A DNA stretch of 64,000 bases, from NCBI GenBank assembly GCA_964537555.1, contig CAZIAD010000009.1:1-64000 (forward strand), written 5' to 3'. The translations under genes were made by a program, and so were the position numbers. Shown piece by piece: positions 24,143 through 33,235 of the stretch; the first letter of the stretch is position 1, and each line of letters begins with the position of its first letter. Source of the DNA: CAYRWR01 sp964537555 (lineage in GTDB: Bacteria; Spirochaetota; Brevinematia; Brevinematales; CAYRWR01). Below the pieces are notes generated by a model. The model was given only the letters and a program-made list of their open reading frames with translations, was not told where the DNA came from and searched no databases.

Positions 24143-26689
24143 TCAGGAGTCCAGGATATCCCTGATCACCTGCGTAAGCTGATGTATAGAATAGGGTTTG
24201 GCCACGTAGGCATTTACACCCAGCTTTAGGGCCTGGTCCACTTCTGTATTATGGGCATAGCCACTCACGATGATGGCTTTGAGGCCGGGCCGTTTTTTGA
24301 TCATTTTTTCATAGGTTTCTCTTCCATTCAGGCCTTCTCCCATGATCATATCCAGTAAGACCAGATCGACCTGATGTTCTTTTAGGAATTCCAGGGCTTC
24401 TTCACCTGACCCGGCGGTATAGGGTGTATAATTCATCTGTTTCAGTATCTGGCTCGTGATCTCCAGTTGGGTTTCTTCATCATCTACGATCAGGATCTTT
24501 TCCCCATTTCCCTTAACATTTTCAGAATGACCGGAAGATTTGACCAGGATCTTTTCCTGATGGCTAACCGGAAAATACAGGTCAAAGCGGGTCCCATTGG
24601 TATCACTTTTCAGCTTGATTATACCATTGTGGTCCTGTACGGTATTCCAGACTATAGACAGGCCCAGTCCGGTGCCACTTTTGCCCATTTTTTTCTTGGT
24701 ATAAAAGGGTTCAAATATGTGTTCCTGATCTTCGGCACTGATCCCCTTACCGTCATCTTCCACACTGAGGACTATATACTCCCCTGAGGTCAGCTTTTCA
24801 TCCTGTATCTCATCTTCATCCAGAGTGGCATAAGAGCTGGAAATACGTATCCTGCCCCCTGACTCCATAGCTTCTGCTGCATTGAATAGAAGATTCATGA
24901 TACTTTTTTTAATGTGTATCCGGGAACATTGAATAAACTTTTGATCATCATCAGACAGCAGATAGGCCTCTACCCGCACATCAGGATGAGTGTTGCGTAA
25001 TATCTCCATCTCGGGTGAATTAAGGAACTCATGGATGATATCATTGATCCAGGCAGCCTGGCGGGGACTAGCCACTCCCCGGGCTACTGTAAGCAGATCA
25101 GATACTACCTGGGCAGCCCGTATTCCTGATTTCTGAATGATCTCTATGGGCTTACGCAGCTCACTGTTACTGGGCAGCTGGAGCAGGAGCAGATCAGGAT
25201 AACTGACTATTCCGGAAAGAATATTATTAAGATCATGTGCTACTCCACCGGCCATGAGGCCAATAGCCTCCATCTTCTTAGCCCGGGCTTTTTTAAACAG
25301 GATCTCCTGTTCCTTATTCTTGAGGCTGTTAAATGTAGTACGATCATCCAGGGAGATCACTATCCGGTCTTCGATCAGAGTAAAGGTAATGATAATATCC
25401 CGGCTTGTCCCGTCTTTGGACTTCAGTACTTTTTCCTTGGTCACAAAGGCCTGTTTTTCTGTCAGGGCTCTCTGCAGGTCTGTCTGCCAGAATTTTTTTG
25501 CTTTATCCTTGGCTTCCTGGTCCGGATAGGCCTGATCGATCCAGCTGAAAATATCTTTAATATCTTCCTGGGTGTATCCGTACATCTGCTGGAAATGCTG
25601 ATTGATATATTCTATAGAACCATCTGTACGGGCCATAATAATAGGAATGGGGGCATTAAAAATAAAGCGGCTGAGCAGACTCTCTGTCTCACGCAGTCTG
25701 TTTTCAGTCTCCATACGTTTTTTTTCTTCCAGTGTGGAAACGTATTTTCCCACCCACTTGATGACTATATACAGGAGAATACTCAGAAATACGAAAAAGA
25801 TGGATAACCACCATAAGATAAACTGATTTACCCCTTTTAGGGCTATGGGTTCCGGAGTGGCAATAGCCAGTGACCAGAGATTCTGAGGAATATTTACAGG
25901 ATAATAAATTGTCTGCATCCTTATGTAGTCATTTTCCTTTATTCTCAACACAGTATTTCCACTTTCCGCATTAGTCATGTGTTTACTCATATCGACCATG
26001 GTAATATCATTGCTATGCACTTCAAATACAGACTGACTGATATGTTCTTTGTGGCTACTGTACAGCACATCCCCGTTTCCTGAGATCAGCCAGATCTGGC
26101 TATCACTACCCGGCCTCAGATTCTCCAGGTACTTGCGGGAGATGATCTCAAAGGGGATCAATACATTGAGCAGGCCCTGGACCTGGTTCTGACTATCCAG
26201 TATGGGGACAGTATAGACGACACTATTATATCCCCTCAGAGCCTGAATGATATCACTTACAGCAGGTTCTCTGAGATCAAAGGCCAGGCGTAAATGTGGC
26301 CTGAATGAAACATCACTTCCAATAATAGAATCATTGGAAGGATAAGTGTACCTGATAATATATTTCTTATCTATCAGGGTCACGGCTGACATGGTCTCTT
26401 TATGGGCCTTATAAAAAGCCCTGATCTTTTGCTTTCCTGCGGGATTAAGAGCGATTATATCCGGATCCTGGATCAGATTATTGATGATGCTTTCATAAAA
26501 CCCAAATAATTCATTGATACTGAATGCAGTCTGCTGGGCCAGGATTATATGCTCCTGATTGAGGGCCTGTATAGTATTCTTCCTTAAGGCCTTCATGGGA
26601 AGATATAAGAGAATAGCACTCAATACAACAAATACGACAAGTATAAGGATACTACTTTGATAGATGATACGGTTCTTCTGTTCTTTCAC
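24143..26689 (-). CDS. Membrane hybrid histidine kinase: Cache, PAS, HisKA/HATPase, receiver
   Basis: 848 residues, GTG start behind GAGGTGCGGA. TM1 is at about 8-32, a periplasmic Cache-type sensor at about 35-285 (DKKYIIRYTYPSN, LLNVLIPFEIISRKYL) and TM2 at about 290-312. A PAS domain follows (about 345-450, YINQHFQQMYGYTQEDI). The kinase core has the H-box GGVAHDLNNIL (His at about 483), N-box NLLFNAAEAM and glycine loops DDGKGIS and GTGLGLSIVW. The C-terminal receiver (about 725-848) has phospho-Asp in LVLLDMIMGEG and conserved Lys in VAKPYS. It senses an unknown extracytoplasmic ligand. No output regulator is adjacent. Confidence 0.92.
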   Translation of the reverse strand: MKEQKNRIIYQSSILILVVFVVLSAILLYLPMKALRKNTIQALNQEHIILAQQTAFSINELFGFYESIINNLIQDPDIIALNPAGKQKIRAFYKAHKETMSAVTLIDKKYIIRYTYPSNDSIIGSDVSFRPHLRLAFDLREPAVSDIIQALRGYNSVVYTVPILDSQNQVQGLLNVLIPFEIISRKYLENLRPGSDSQIWLISGNGDVLYSSHKEHISQSVFEVHSNDITMVDMSKHMTNAESGNTVLRIKENDYIRMQTIYYPVNIPQNLWSLAIATPEPIALKGVNQFILWWLSIFFVFLSILLYIVIKWVGKYVSTLEEKKRMETENRLRETESLLSRFIFNAPIPIIMARTDGSIEYINQHFQQMYGYTQEDIKDIFSWIDQAYPDQEAKDKAKKFWQTDLQRALTEKQAFVTKEKVLKSKDGTSRDIIITFTLIEDRIVISLDDRTTFNSLKNKEQEILFKKARAKKMEAIGLMAGGVAHDLNNILSGIVSYPDLLLLQLPSNSELRKPIEIIQKSGIRAAQVVSDLLTVARGVASPRQAAWINDIIHEFLNSPEMEILRNTHPDVRVEAYLLSDDDQKFIQCSRIHIKKSIMNLLFNAAEAMESGGRIRISSSYATLDEDEIQDEKLTSGEYIVLSVEDDGKGISAEDQEHIFEPFYTKKKMGKSGTGLGLSIVWNTVQDHNGIIKLKSDTNGTRFDLYFPVSHQEKILVKSSGHSENVKGNGEKILIVDDEETQLEITSQILKQMNYTPYTAGSGEEALEFLKEHQVDLVLLDMIMGEGLNGRETYEKMIKKRPGLKAIIVSGYAHNTEVDQALKLGVNAYVAKPYSIHQLTQVIRDILDS

Positions 26690-26760
26690 TCCGCACCTCA
26701 GGAGATTTTAAAAATCACCAAAACCCCCCTCTCCATTTCCAGTATAATACTGTCGTAGGA

Positions 26761-26803
26761 TTTGGTCAAACAATTTGACAAAAAAACAGAGTTTATTTAT
26801 ACT
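26761..26803 (+). promoter_or_regulatory. Promoter of the XRE-cupin gene with overlapping inverted repeat
   Basis: TTGACA (26775-26780) and TATACT (26798-26803) with a 17-base spacer. GTCAAA-CAA-TTTGAC (26765-26779), extendable to 10 bp per arm with one mismatch, overlaps the -35 box. That is the expected place for an autorepressor operator of the XRE regulator encoded next. Confidence 0.72.
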
Positions 26804-26832
26804 AAATATACTTTAATAATACTGGATTTATT

Positions 26833-27399
26833 ATGAAATACCATTACGGCCACAAAATACGGGAAATACGGGAAAGGCATAAGATGACGCTCAAAGAGGT
26901 GGCATCTCAGGCGGATATCAGTGACAGCCTCCTGTCCCAGATCGAGAGAGACCAGGTCAGCCCGGCTATAGATACCCTGCTGCGTATACTGGACGTACTG
27001 GAAATAGACATGGAGTATATCTTCCGGGATTACAAGCGGCCTTCCAATATCCACGTGGTAAGAAAAGAAGAGAGAAAGGTCTTTACTATGGATGAGGTGC
27101 GCTATGAGCTCTTCTCCAGCCTGGAGCATCAGGATCCTGAGCACGGTATAGAGGCCTATTTTATGGAGCTGCAGCCCGGCCAGGAACGGGGTAATGAGGT
27201 CTACGGCCATGTAGGCCAGGAGATGGGCATCATCCTGGAGGGATGCGGGCATTTCAGTTATGGCAATGAAGAGTTTGTATTAAATAAAGGGGATAGTGTG
27301 TCCTATGAGTCCAATATCCCTCATACTTTAAAGAACCGGGGAAATGAGATCCTGAAAAGTATCTGGGTCATCACGCCACCCCGTTTGTTTCAAAAATAA
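26833..27399 (+). CDS. XRE-family regulator with C-terminal cupin
   Basis: 188 residues. The N-terminal helix-turn-helix (IREIRERHKMTLKEVASQA, SDSLLSQIERDQVSPAIDTL) spans about 7-60. The cupin-2 domain (about 110-185) has GQEMGIILEGCGHF and KGDSVSYESNIPH. Such proteins bind DNA and sense a small metabolite through the cupin. The adjacent leuCD-like genes begin 17 bases after its stop, so it may regulate them together with itself. ATG 26833 has no good ribosome site and a 5' leader of only about 25 bases. Confidence 0.88.
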   Translation: MKYHYGHKIREIRERHKMTLKEVASQADISDSLLSQIERDQVSPAIDTLLRILDVLEIDMEYIFRDYKRPSNIHVVRKEERKVFTMDEVRYELFSSLEHQDPEHGIEAYFMELQPGQERGNEVYGHVGQEMGIILEGCGHFSYGNEEFVLNKGDSVSYESNIPHTLKNRGNEILKSIWVITPPRLFQK

Positions 27400-27415
27400 T
27401 TCAAAGGAGGAAAAA

Positions 27416-28705
27416 ATGGGAAAAACCATTGCCGAAAAGATTTTTGAAACCCATCTGGTAGAACAACCCTTTGAGGGTGTGAACGTTCTCAGACTGGACT
27501 CTGTGTTTTGTCACGAGATCACCACGCCGGTTGCTCTGGCGGACCTCCAGTACAGAGGAAAAGACAGAGTCTTTGATAAGACAAAGATCAAGGCCGTTAT
27601 CGACCATGTCACTCCCGCCAAGGATTCCAAGACAGCCATGCAGCATAAGATCCTGCGTGAATGGGCCCGCCGCCATGACATCAAGGACTTCTTTGATGTA
27701 GGCCAGAACGGGGTTTGTCACGCCCTGTTCCCGGAAAAGGGATTTGTACGGCCGGGTTACACCATCATCATGGGTGACTCTCATACCTGTACCCACGGAG
27801 CCTTCGGGGCCTTTGCCGCCGGGGTGGGGACCACCGATTTGGAAGTGGGTATTTTAAAGGGCGTATGTTCCTTCCGTTATCCCAGGACCATGAAGTTTAT
27901 CCTTAAAGGAGAGCTGCAGCCAGGTGTATATGCCAAGGATGTAATACTATTCATCATCTCACAAATAGGGGTAAACGGGGCTACCGACCATGTCATGGAG
28001 TTCACCGGGCCTCTGGTAGACCGGATGTCCATGGAGAGCCGCATGACCCTGTGTAATATGGCGATAGAGGCGGGTGGTACCTCAGGAGTCTGTTACCCCG
28101 ACATGACCACGGTAGAATACCTGTGGCCCTTTATTAAGGAAGAGTTTGACACTAAAGAAGCGGCCCTCCAGGAATATAGCCAATGGCTGCCCGACCCGGA
28201 TGCCAGCTATGAAAAAGTCATGGAATTCGACCTGAGCAGCCTGGAGCCGGTCATGACCCACGGCTATAAGCCTGACCAGGTCAAGACGGTAAAAGAGCTG
28301 GAAGGCTCCCGGGTGGACCAGGTCTATATAGGCAGCTGTACCAATGGCCGCATCGAGGATCTGGAAGTGGCTGCTGCCATCCTCAGGGGAAAACGCATCC
28401 ACAAGGATGTAAGGGCTATACTGGCACCGGCTACCCCTGAGATCTATGGTAAGGCCCTGGACCAGGGTTTAATAAAGATATTTTTTGATGCCGGATTCTC
28501 AGTGACCAATCCTACTTGCGGCGCCTGCCTGGGAATGAGTAACGGGGTCCTGGCTGAGGGTGAAGTAGCCGCCTCTACCACTAATCGTAATTTTAACGGG
28601 CGCATGGGTAAAGGGGGCATGGTCCACCTGATGAGCCCTGCTACTGCTGCTGCTACGGCCATTGCCGGAAAGATAGCCGATCCCCGGCCCTACCTGGAGG
28701 TGTAA
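27416..28705 (+). CDS. leuC: Aconitase-family hydro-lyase large subunit (LeuC/HacA-type)
   Basis: 429 residues, the length of the archaeal-type LeuC branch rather than the longer enterobacterial one. The [4Fe-4S] cysteine ligands lie in GSCTNGR (about 304-310) and PTCGACLGMSNG (about 364-375). GDSHTCTHGAFGAFAAGVGTTD is the substrate-domain signature. It would isomerise 3-isopropylmalate, or a related substrate such as citramalate, homocitrate or dimethylmalate, with the small subunit encoded next. No leuA or leuB is adjacent and a cupin regulator precedes it, so the substrate is uncertain. AAAGGAGG box. Confidence 0.88.
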   Translation: MGKTIAEKIFETHLVEQPFEGVNVLRLDSVFCHEITTPVALADLQYRGKDRVFDKTKIKAVIDHVTPAKDSKTAMQHKILREWARRHDIKDFFDVGQNGVCHALFPEKGFVRPGYTIIMGDSHTCTHGAFGAFAAGVGTTDLEVGILKGVCSFRYPRTMKFILKGELQPGVYAKDVILFIISQIGVNGATDHVMEFTGPLVDRMSMESRMTLCNMAIEAGGTSGVCYPDMTTVEYLWPFIKEEFDTKEAALQEYSQWLPDPDASYEKVMEFDLSSLEPVMTHGYKPDQVKTVKELEGSRVDQVYIGSCTNGRIEDLEVAAAILRGKRIHKDVRAILAPATPEIYGKALDQGLIKIFFDAGFSVTNPTCGACLGMSNGVLAEGEVAASTTNRNFNGRMGKGGMVHLMSPATAAATAIAGKIADPRPYLEV

Positions 28706-28706
28706 T

Positions 28707-29228
28707 ATGAAGACATTTGGAGGAAAGGTCCTGTTCCTGGACCGCTCGGATATTAATACTGATGAGATCATACCGGCTAAATACCTCACCGAGATCACCA
28801 AAGAGGCCCTGAGGCCCTACCTGCTGGAAGACCTCAAAATGGCAGGATTTAGCCCTGCTGATGTAAAAGACAAGGCCGTGATAGTGACCCGGGAGAATTT
28901 CGGATGCGGATCTTCCCGGGAACATGCCCCCTGGGCGCTGGAGGTCAATGGTATCCATGCCGTGATAGCCCAGAGTTTTGCCCGTATATTTAGACAGAAT
29001 ATGTACAATTGCGGCATGATAGCCCTGGAGCTGTCCCATGTCGATATCGACAATATTTTCAACAGATTTGCAGGGACAGATACCCTGGCTGAATTCGATC
29101 TGGAGCATCAGTCTGTGACCCTGAAAAATCCTTCCCACCAAGAGACTTATGGCTTCATACTGGGAGGATTTGAAAAAGGCCTGGTCGAAGCCGGAGGCTG
29201 GGTAGAGTTTGCGGACCAGAGATATTAA
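28707..29228 (+). CDS. leuD: Aconitase-family hydro-lyase small subunit (LeuD/HacB-type)
   Basis: 173 residues, the swivelling domain partner of the preceding large subunit. The start is one base after the leuC stop (TAATATG). Conserved motifs are DRSDINTDEIIPAKYLT and NFGCGSSREHAPWAL, the latter holding the catalytic Ser. The specificity loop after the PAKY motif reads YLTEITKEAL, which I cannot map safely to isopropylmalate or another substrate. A perfect 11-bp stem terminator follows. Confidence 0.9.
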   Translation: MKTFGGKVLFLDRSDINTDEIIPAKYLTEITKEALRPYLLEDLKMAGFSPADVKDKAVIVTRENFGCGSSREHAPWALEVNGIHAVIAQSFARIFRQNMYNCGMIALELSHVDIDNIFNRFAGTDTLAEFDLEHQSVTLKNPSHQETYGFILGGFEKGLVEAGGWVEFADQRY

Positions 29229-29246
29229 GCTGAGATTTTACTGTAG

Positions 29247-29277
29247 AGCCACTACAAGCCTTTGTAGTGGCTTTTTT
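29247..29277 (+). terminator. Terminator of the leuCD operon
   Basis: AGCCACTACAA (29247-29257) and TTGTAGTGGCT (29262-29272) form an 11-bp perfect stem, followed by six T. Confidence 0.95.
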
Positions 29278-29302
29278 AATAGTTAACACATTTTTATAAT
29301 AA

Positions 29303-29331
29303 TTGCTTTTTCCCTGTGCTATACCTATAAT
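29303..29331 (+). promoter_or_regulatory. Strong sigma-70 promoter of the histone gene
   Basis: TTGCTT (29303-29308) and TATAAT (29326-29331) with a 17-base spacer. It lies between the leuD terminator and the histone gene, which makes that gene a separate transcription unit. Confidence 0.82.
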
Positions 29332-29376
29332 ATATTGTTCAATTTACAAGACCCCAATAATTTAAAAGGAGATCAC

Positions 29377-29559
29377 ATGAGTGGAAAAGAAGTACTGGCA
29401 GTAATGTCAAAGGTAAAAGCTTACGTAAAAGCTAAAGGTATGAACACCGCAGGAACTGTAGGTGACGCTCTGTCTGATAAGATCAGAGAGATGCTGGACA
29501 CTGCTATCGAAAATGCTACCAAGGCAAAAAGAAAGACTGTCATGGACAAAGATCTTTAA
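29377..29559 (+). CDS. Bacterial histone (single histone-fold, 60 aa)
   Basis: 60 residues from ATG 29377 behind AAGGAGATCAC. The sequence gives three helices spaced like a minimal histone fold: alpha1 EVLAVMSKVKAYVKAKG, long alpha2 AGTVGDALSDKIREMLDTAI with ENATKAKR, then the loop and short alpha3 RKTVMDKDL. The RKTV..xDL ending matches archaeal histones (GRKTVKxxDI type) and the roughly 60-residue histones known from Bdellovibrio and Leptospira. It has no tail. It should bind DNA as a dimer in the nucleoid, and the strong promoter, own terminator and biased codons suggest an abundant protein. Fold assignment is by pattern, not structure. Confidence 0.85.
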   Translation: MSGKEVLAVMSKVKAYVKAKGMNTAGTVGDALSDKIREMLDTAIENATKAKRKTVMDKDL

Positions 29560-29580
29560 GTCTGCACCTTAAATAAATTA

Positions 29581-29607
29581 AGCCCGGGTAATCCCCGGGC
29601 TTTTTTT
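29581..29607 (+). terminator. Terminator of the histone gene
   Basis: AGCCCGGG (29581-29588) and CCCGGGCT (29594-29601), followed by seven T. It ends seven bases before the convergent membrane gene. Confidence 0.93.
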
Positions 29608-29613
29608 GTTTAG

Positions 29614-30240
29614 CTAGTCTTTTGCTGGAATCCATCGGTAATAAGCGATACAGAGGGCGGAATACCATATCAGTATAGTACCGATAGTAATTCGTTCCAG
29701 GAAGCCGGTACCGGGTATTTTTTGACTGATAAAGACCGGAGAGAGCCCCCCACTGATCAATACTATTATGAAGCAGATGATAGAAAACAGGGTAAAACTT
29801 CTCCATACCTGATACTTGCGCATTCCCAGGCCGATCATCAGCATCGCCGCCATAAAATCAAATGACATGAGTATTGCCAGTATAATATGTATCACTCCTT
29901 TTATAGTCATTGCACTCCCCAGGGGATCCATGGGAAAATATGCCATAAGTATACCTCCCAGGCTCCCGGCTATCACTAATATGATTCCGGCTTTGACAAT
30001 GTTTTTAAGTTCTCCTCTGAATAGGGTCAGGATCATAAAGGCTGAAAAAGCCATTAGGAGATTATAGATATTAAAAAGCACATCCAGCAAGGGTTTGTGG
30101 AGCGCCCCCGATTGGACCAGCTCACTGACTGCCTGCAAATAATGACTATAACCTGGAGTGATAATACCCCCGAAAATTACGGTAAAGACATAAAGCATCA
30201 CGGCCAGGACTCCGCTTAAAATCACTGTTTTTTTATTCAT
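29614..30240 (-). CDS. DUF998-like polytopic membrane protein
   Basis: 208 residues with about six predicted membrane helices and short loops. GYSHYLQAVSELVQSGALHKPLLDVLFNIYN between TM1 and TM2 and a MAYFPMDPLGSAMTIKGVIH segment resemble the DUF998 family, whose function is unknown. The start overlaps the preceding membrane gene by four bases (ATGA) with its own GGAGG box. It is probably the last gene of the tex transcript. Confidence 0.65.
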   Translation of the reverse strand: MNKKTVILSGVLAVMLYVFTVIFGGIITPGYSHYLQAVSELVQSGALHKPLLDVLFNIYNLLMAFSAFMILTLFRGELKNIVKAGIILVIAGSLGGILMAYFPMDPLGSAMTIKGVIHIILAILMSFDFMAAMLMIGLGMRKYQVWRSFTLFSIICFIIVLISGGLSPVFISQKIPGTGFLERITIGTILIWYSALCIAYYRWIPAKD

Positions 30241-30884
30241 GTATCCTCCCTAATGACATCATGGATTAGCTGGTCTTTCAGATAGTATATAAGCATCAGT
30301 GCCAGATATAGATACCAAATATGATATAATATGGTCAAAGCAGTTTTAAATAGTGCTACTGAGGCCGGCCCGGAAAAATAGCCGGACAGAAAAGTAAAGA
30401 GACTGCTTATCATCAATACCACAGCAGCTTTGAAAGTATGGCGGGTGATGAGATGTTTTCCCAAGTAGCGGCGAAAACAGGCAAACAACCCAAAAGGGAT
30501 GGCCAGTGAAAGTAAGCCCTGCAGCATTGACACCACGCTATAAAGAGCAGAAGTATGGAATCTTCCCTGCCCTAACATAAAAAATATATGATAGGGGAAT
30601 TCCCCTCCTATCAATAACAGTAAAACACCCCAGAGAAAAGGTTTGGGACGAATACCAGCTAATACCATAATGCCTATCAGGATCCTGGATAAAGAGGGTA
30701 TCACACTGACCAGGACGATAGTGTATATGTCCTGAAACTGCACCTCTCTCAAAGCATTAAAATCCGCTGGAGATTCTACAGGAAAAGCAGACCATAGTTT
30801 CAGTTCAAAAATGATACCCGTCAGTATGCCTAATATTCCCAGCGACAACAATGCCCTGAACAGTATTCCAGGCTTAGTGGCCAT
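30237..30884 (-). CDS. Polytopic membrane protein of unknown function
   Basis: 215 residues with about six hydrophobic helices and a basic C-terminus. No family recognised. It begins two bases after the tex stop (TAAATATG) and overlaps the next membrane gene, so tex and the two membrane proteins form an operon. The extracytoplasmic loop after TM1 (ELKLWSAFPVESPADFN) is the only long polar stretch near the N-terminus. Confidence 0.6.
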   Translation of the reverse strand: MATKPGILFRALLSLGILGILTGIIFELKLWSAFPVESPADFNALREVQFQDIYTIVLVSVIPSLSRILIGIMVLAGIRPKPFLWGVLLLLIGGEFPYHIFFMLGQGRFHTSALYSVVSMLQGLLSLAIPFGLFACFRRYLGKHLITRHTFKAAVVLMISSLFTFLSGYFSGPASVALFKTALTILYHIWYLYLALMLIYYLKDQLIHDVIREDT

Positions 30885-30886
30885 AT

Positions 30887-33157
30887 TTATTTACTCAGCA
30901 GGTCTTTAAAAGGATTATAGCTATTGGTCTGAGCCGGAGCCTGGTAACTCTTGGGTTCAGCCTCTTTTTTCTTAAATTCTTTTCGGGGTGCGGCTTTCTG
31001 CTCCGGAGCTTTTGGTTTGGGAGCACGGGGGCCATTGCCACTCTTCAGGGACAGGCCTATTCTTTTGCGCACCTCATCCATTTCCAGTATAACAAATTCC
31101 TTTACATCGCCTACCTTGATCACATCCATGGGGTTGGACACATAGTTATCGGACAGCTCGGAGATGTGTACCAGGGCGGTCTCCTTGATACCGATGTCGA
31201 TAAAGGCCCCGAAGTCCACTACGTTCTTGACTTTGCCCTGCACCTTCATGCCTACCTTGAGGTCCTTAAATTCCACTACCCCTTTCTGCATAATGGGCAG
31301 AGGATAGCCTTCACGGGGGTCCCGGTTGGGCTTTTTAAGCTCGGCAATAATATCGTCTATGGTCAGCTGAGTCACACTGTATTTGGCCATCAGTTCTTTT
31401 TTCAGTTCTGCAGTCACAGTACCACCCTCGCCCATGGCATTGAGGATCTCCCTGGCAATGGGATAGTTTTCGGGATGGACCCAGGTATTATCCAGGATCT
31501 CTTTACTCTCCGGGATCTTGAGGAATCCGGCACACTGCTCAAAACTCTTGGGGCCCATGCCGCTTACTTTGTTGAGGCTGGCCCGGTCAGCGATGATGCC
31601 CGCCTCATTACGGTACTTAACGATATTCTTAGCCATTGCGGTGCTGATTCCGGATACATATTTTAAAAGTGAGAATGAGGCGGTATTGATATTTACCCCT
31701 ACATTGTTCACCACTGACTCTACTACTTCATCCAGAGATTCCGAGAGAGCTTTCTGGTTGAGGTCATGCTGATACAGTCCCACCCCTATAGACTGGGGGT
31801 CGATCTTTACCAGCTCGGACAGGGGGTCCTGCAGCCTTCGGCCTATAGAGATAGCTCCTCTGACAGTCAGATCCAGGTCGGGAAACTCTTCCCGGGCCAC
31901 TTCGGAGGCGGAATAGACTGATGCGCCATCTTCGGAGACAACGGTATATTTCACATCCAGGTTATATTTCGTAATAGCCTCTGTCACCACTTTTTGTACA
32001 TCATGAGAGCCGGTACCGTTGCCCACTGCGATCAGTTCTATATTGTATTTTTTTACATTTTCCGCGATCTTCTGAGCGGCATCTTCCACTTTATTCTGAT
32101 AGATCATAAAGTAATGCAGGTACTGCCCGGTCTCGTCCAGGGTCACCACTTTAGTCCCGGTACGTATCCCGGGGTCCACCCCCATAACCCGGGTCCCCTT
32201 GATAGGAGCGGACATGAGCAGTTCTTTGAGATTCTGAGAGAATATACTGATACCGTGTTTATCAGACTGTTCATGCAGGTCGGAACGTATTTCTCTTTCC
32301 AGGGAGGGGATGAGCAGTCGCTTTAATCCATCCCCGATGGCACCCTTATGATAAAAATTGTTGATTTTGTAGGAAGACTCGAGGAGCTCATTGACCATAT
32401 CCCAGTCAAAATCTATCTTGGACTTGAGCTCTCCCTCTTTTTCACCCCGGTTGATAGCCAGTACCTGGTGGGGCTTGACCTGGGACAGGTTCTGGGAAAA
32501 GTCATAATACATCTTGTACACCGATGAAGCTTCATCTTTTTCCCCTGTCACGACGATCTTAGCCGCTTTGAGGAGGAATTCCTTGATCCTGGTGCGGTTG
32601 TCCATATCCTGAGCCACCTGCTCAGCAATGATGTCCATAGCTCCCTGAAGGGCCTCATCCTTATCGTTGACCCCTTTTTCGGCATCCACAAACTGCAGGG
32701 CCAGCTCATCCAGCTCAGACACAGACTTTTCCAGCATATATACTGCCAGCTCACCCAGGCCTTTTTCCTGGGCAATCATTGCACGGGTCTTTTTCTTTTT
32801 CTTGTAGGGAGCATAGAGAGATTCCAGCTCTGTGAGGGTACTGCACTTTAAAATGTTTTTATAGAGCTCTTCATCCAGTTTTCCCTGGCTATGGATATTT
32901 TTAATGACTTCGATGCGGCGGTTTTCCAGGTTTTCAAATGAAGCCAGTCTGTGGGTGATATCTCTGACTTCTACTTCGTCCAGTGAGCCTGTGACTTCTT
33001 TTCGATAACGTGAAATAAAAGGGACTGTGTTCCCTTCTTTGAAAAGATCGACCGTGACCTGTACCTGTTTTTCTGAGATATCCAGATCTTTGGATATCAT
33101 GGTAATAATGTGTTTCGGGTCCAGCGCCAGGCCCTCGATAAATTTGTCATCCAGCAT
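30887..33157 (-). CDS. tex: Tex RNA-binding transcription accessory protein
   Basis: 756 residues. Domain order: helical Tex N-terminal region (KDLDISEKQVQVTVDLFKEG, IPFISRYRKEVTG-like), YqgF/RNase H-like domain (GVDPGIRTGTKVV, about 328-340), helix-hairpin-helix modules (NINTASFSLLKYVSGIS, about 490-540) and an S1 RNA-binding domain near 640-710 (VQGKVKNVVDFGAFIDIG). A low-complexity basic/proline tail (about 710-756) follows. Tex binds nucleic acid and influences transcription. It heads an operon with two membrane proteins, which is an unexplained association. Confidence 0.95.
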   Translation of the reverse strand: MLDDKFIEGLALDPKHIITMISKDLDISEKQVQVTVDLFKEGNTVPFISRYRKEVTGSLDEVEVRDITHRLASFENLENRRIEVIKNIHSQGKLDEELYKNILKCSTLTELESLYAPYKKKKKTRAMIAQEKGLGELAVYMLEKSVSELDELALQFVDAEKGVNDKDEALQGAMDIIAEQVAQDMDNRTRIKEFLLKAAKIVVTGEKDEASSVYKMYYDFSQNLSQVKPHQVLAINRGEKEGELKSKIDFDWDMVNELLESSYKINNFYHKGAIGDGLKRLLIPSLEREIRSDLHEQSDKHGISIFSQNLKELLMSAPIKGTRVMGVDPGIRTGTKVVTLDETGQYLHYFMIYQNKVEDAAQKIAENVKKYNIELIAVGNGTGSHDVQKVVTEAITKYNLDVKYTVVSEDGASVYSASEVAREEFPDLDLTVRGAISIGRRLQDPLSELVKIDPQSIGVGLYQHDLNQKALSESLDEVVESVVNNVGVNINTASFSLLKYVSGISTAMAKNIVKYRNEAGIIADRASLNKVSGMGPKSFEQCAGFLKIPESKEILDNTWVHPENYPIAREILNAMGEGGTVTAELKKELMAKYSVTQLTIDDIIAELKKPNRDPREGYPLPIMQKGVVEFKDLKVGMKVQGKVKNVVDFGAFIDIGIKETALVHISELSDNYVSNPMDVIKVGDVKEFVILEMDEVRKRIGLSLKSGNGPRAPKPKAPEQKAAPRKEFKKKEAEPKSYQAPAQTNSYNPFKDLLSK

Positions 33158-33235
33158 GATTTCCCCTCACCTATGATTATATTTGAATAGATATAATTAT
33201 AGCAGGAGTTTACGCTTCTGTCATGTATCCCTGCA

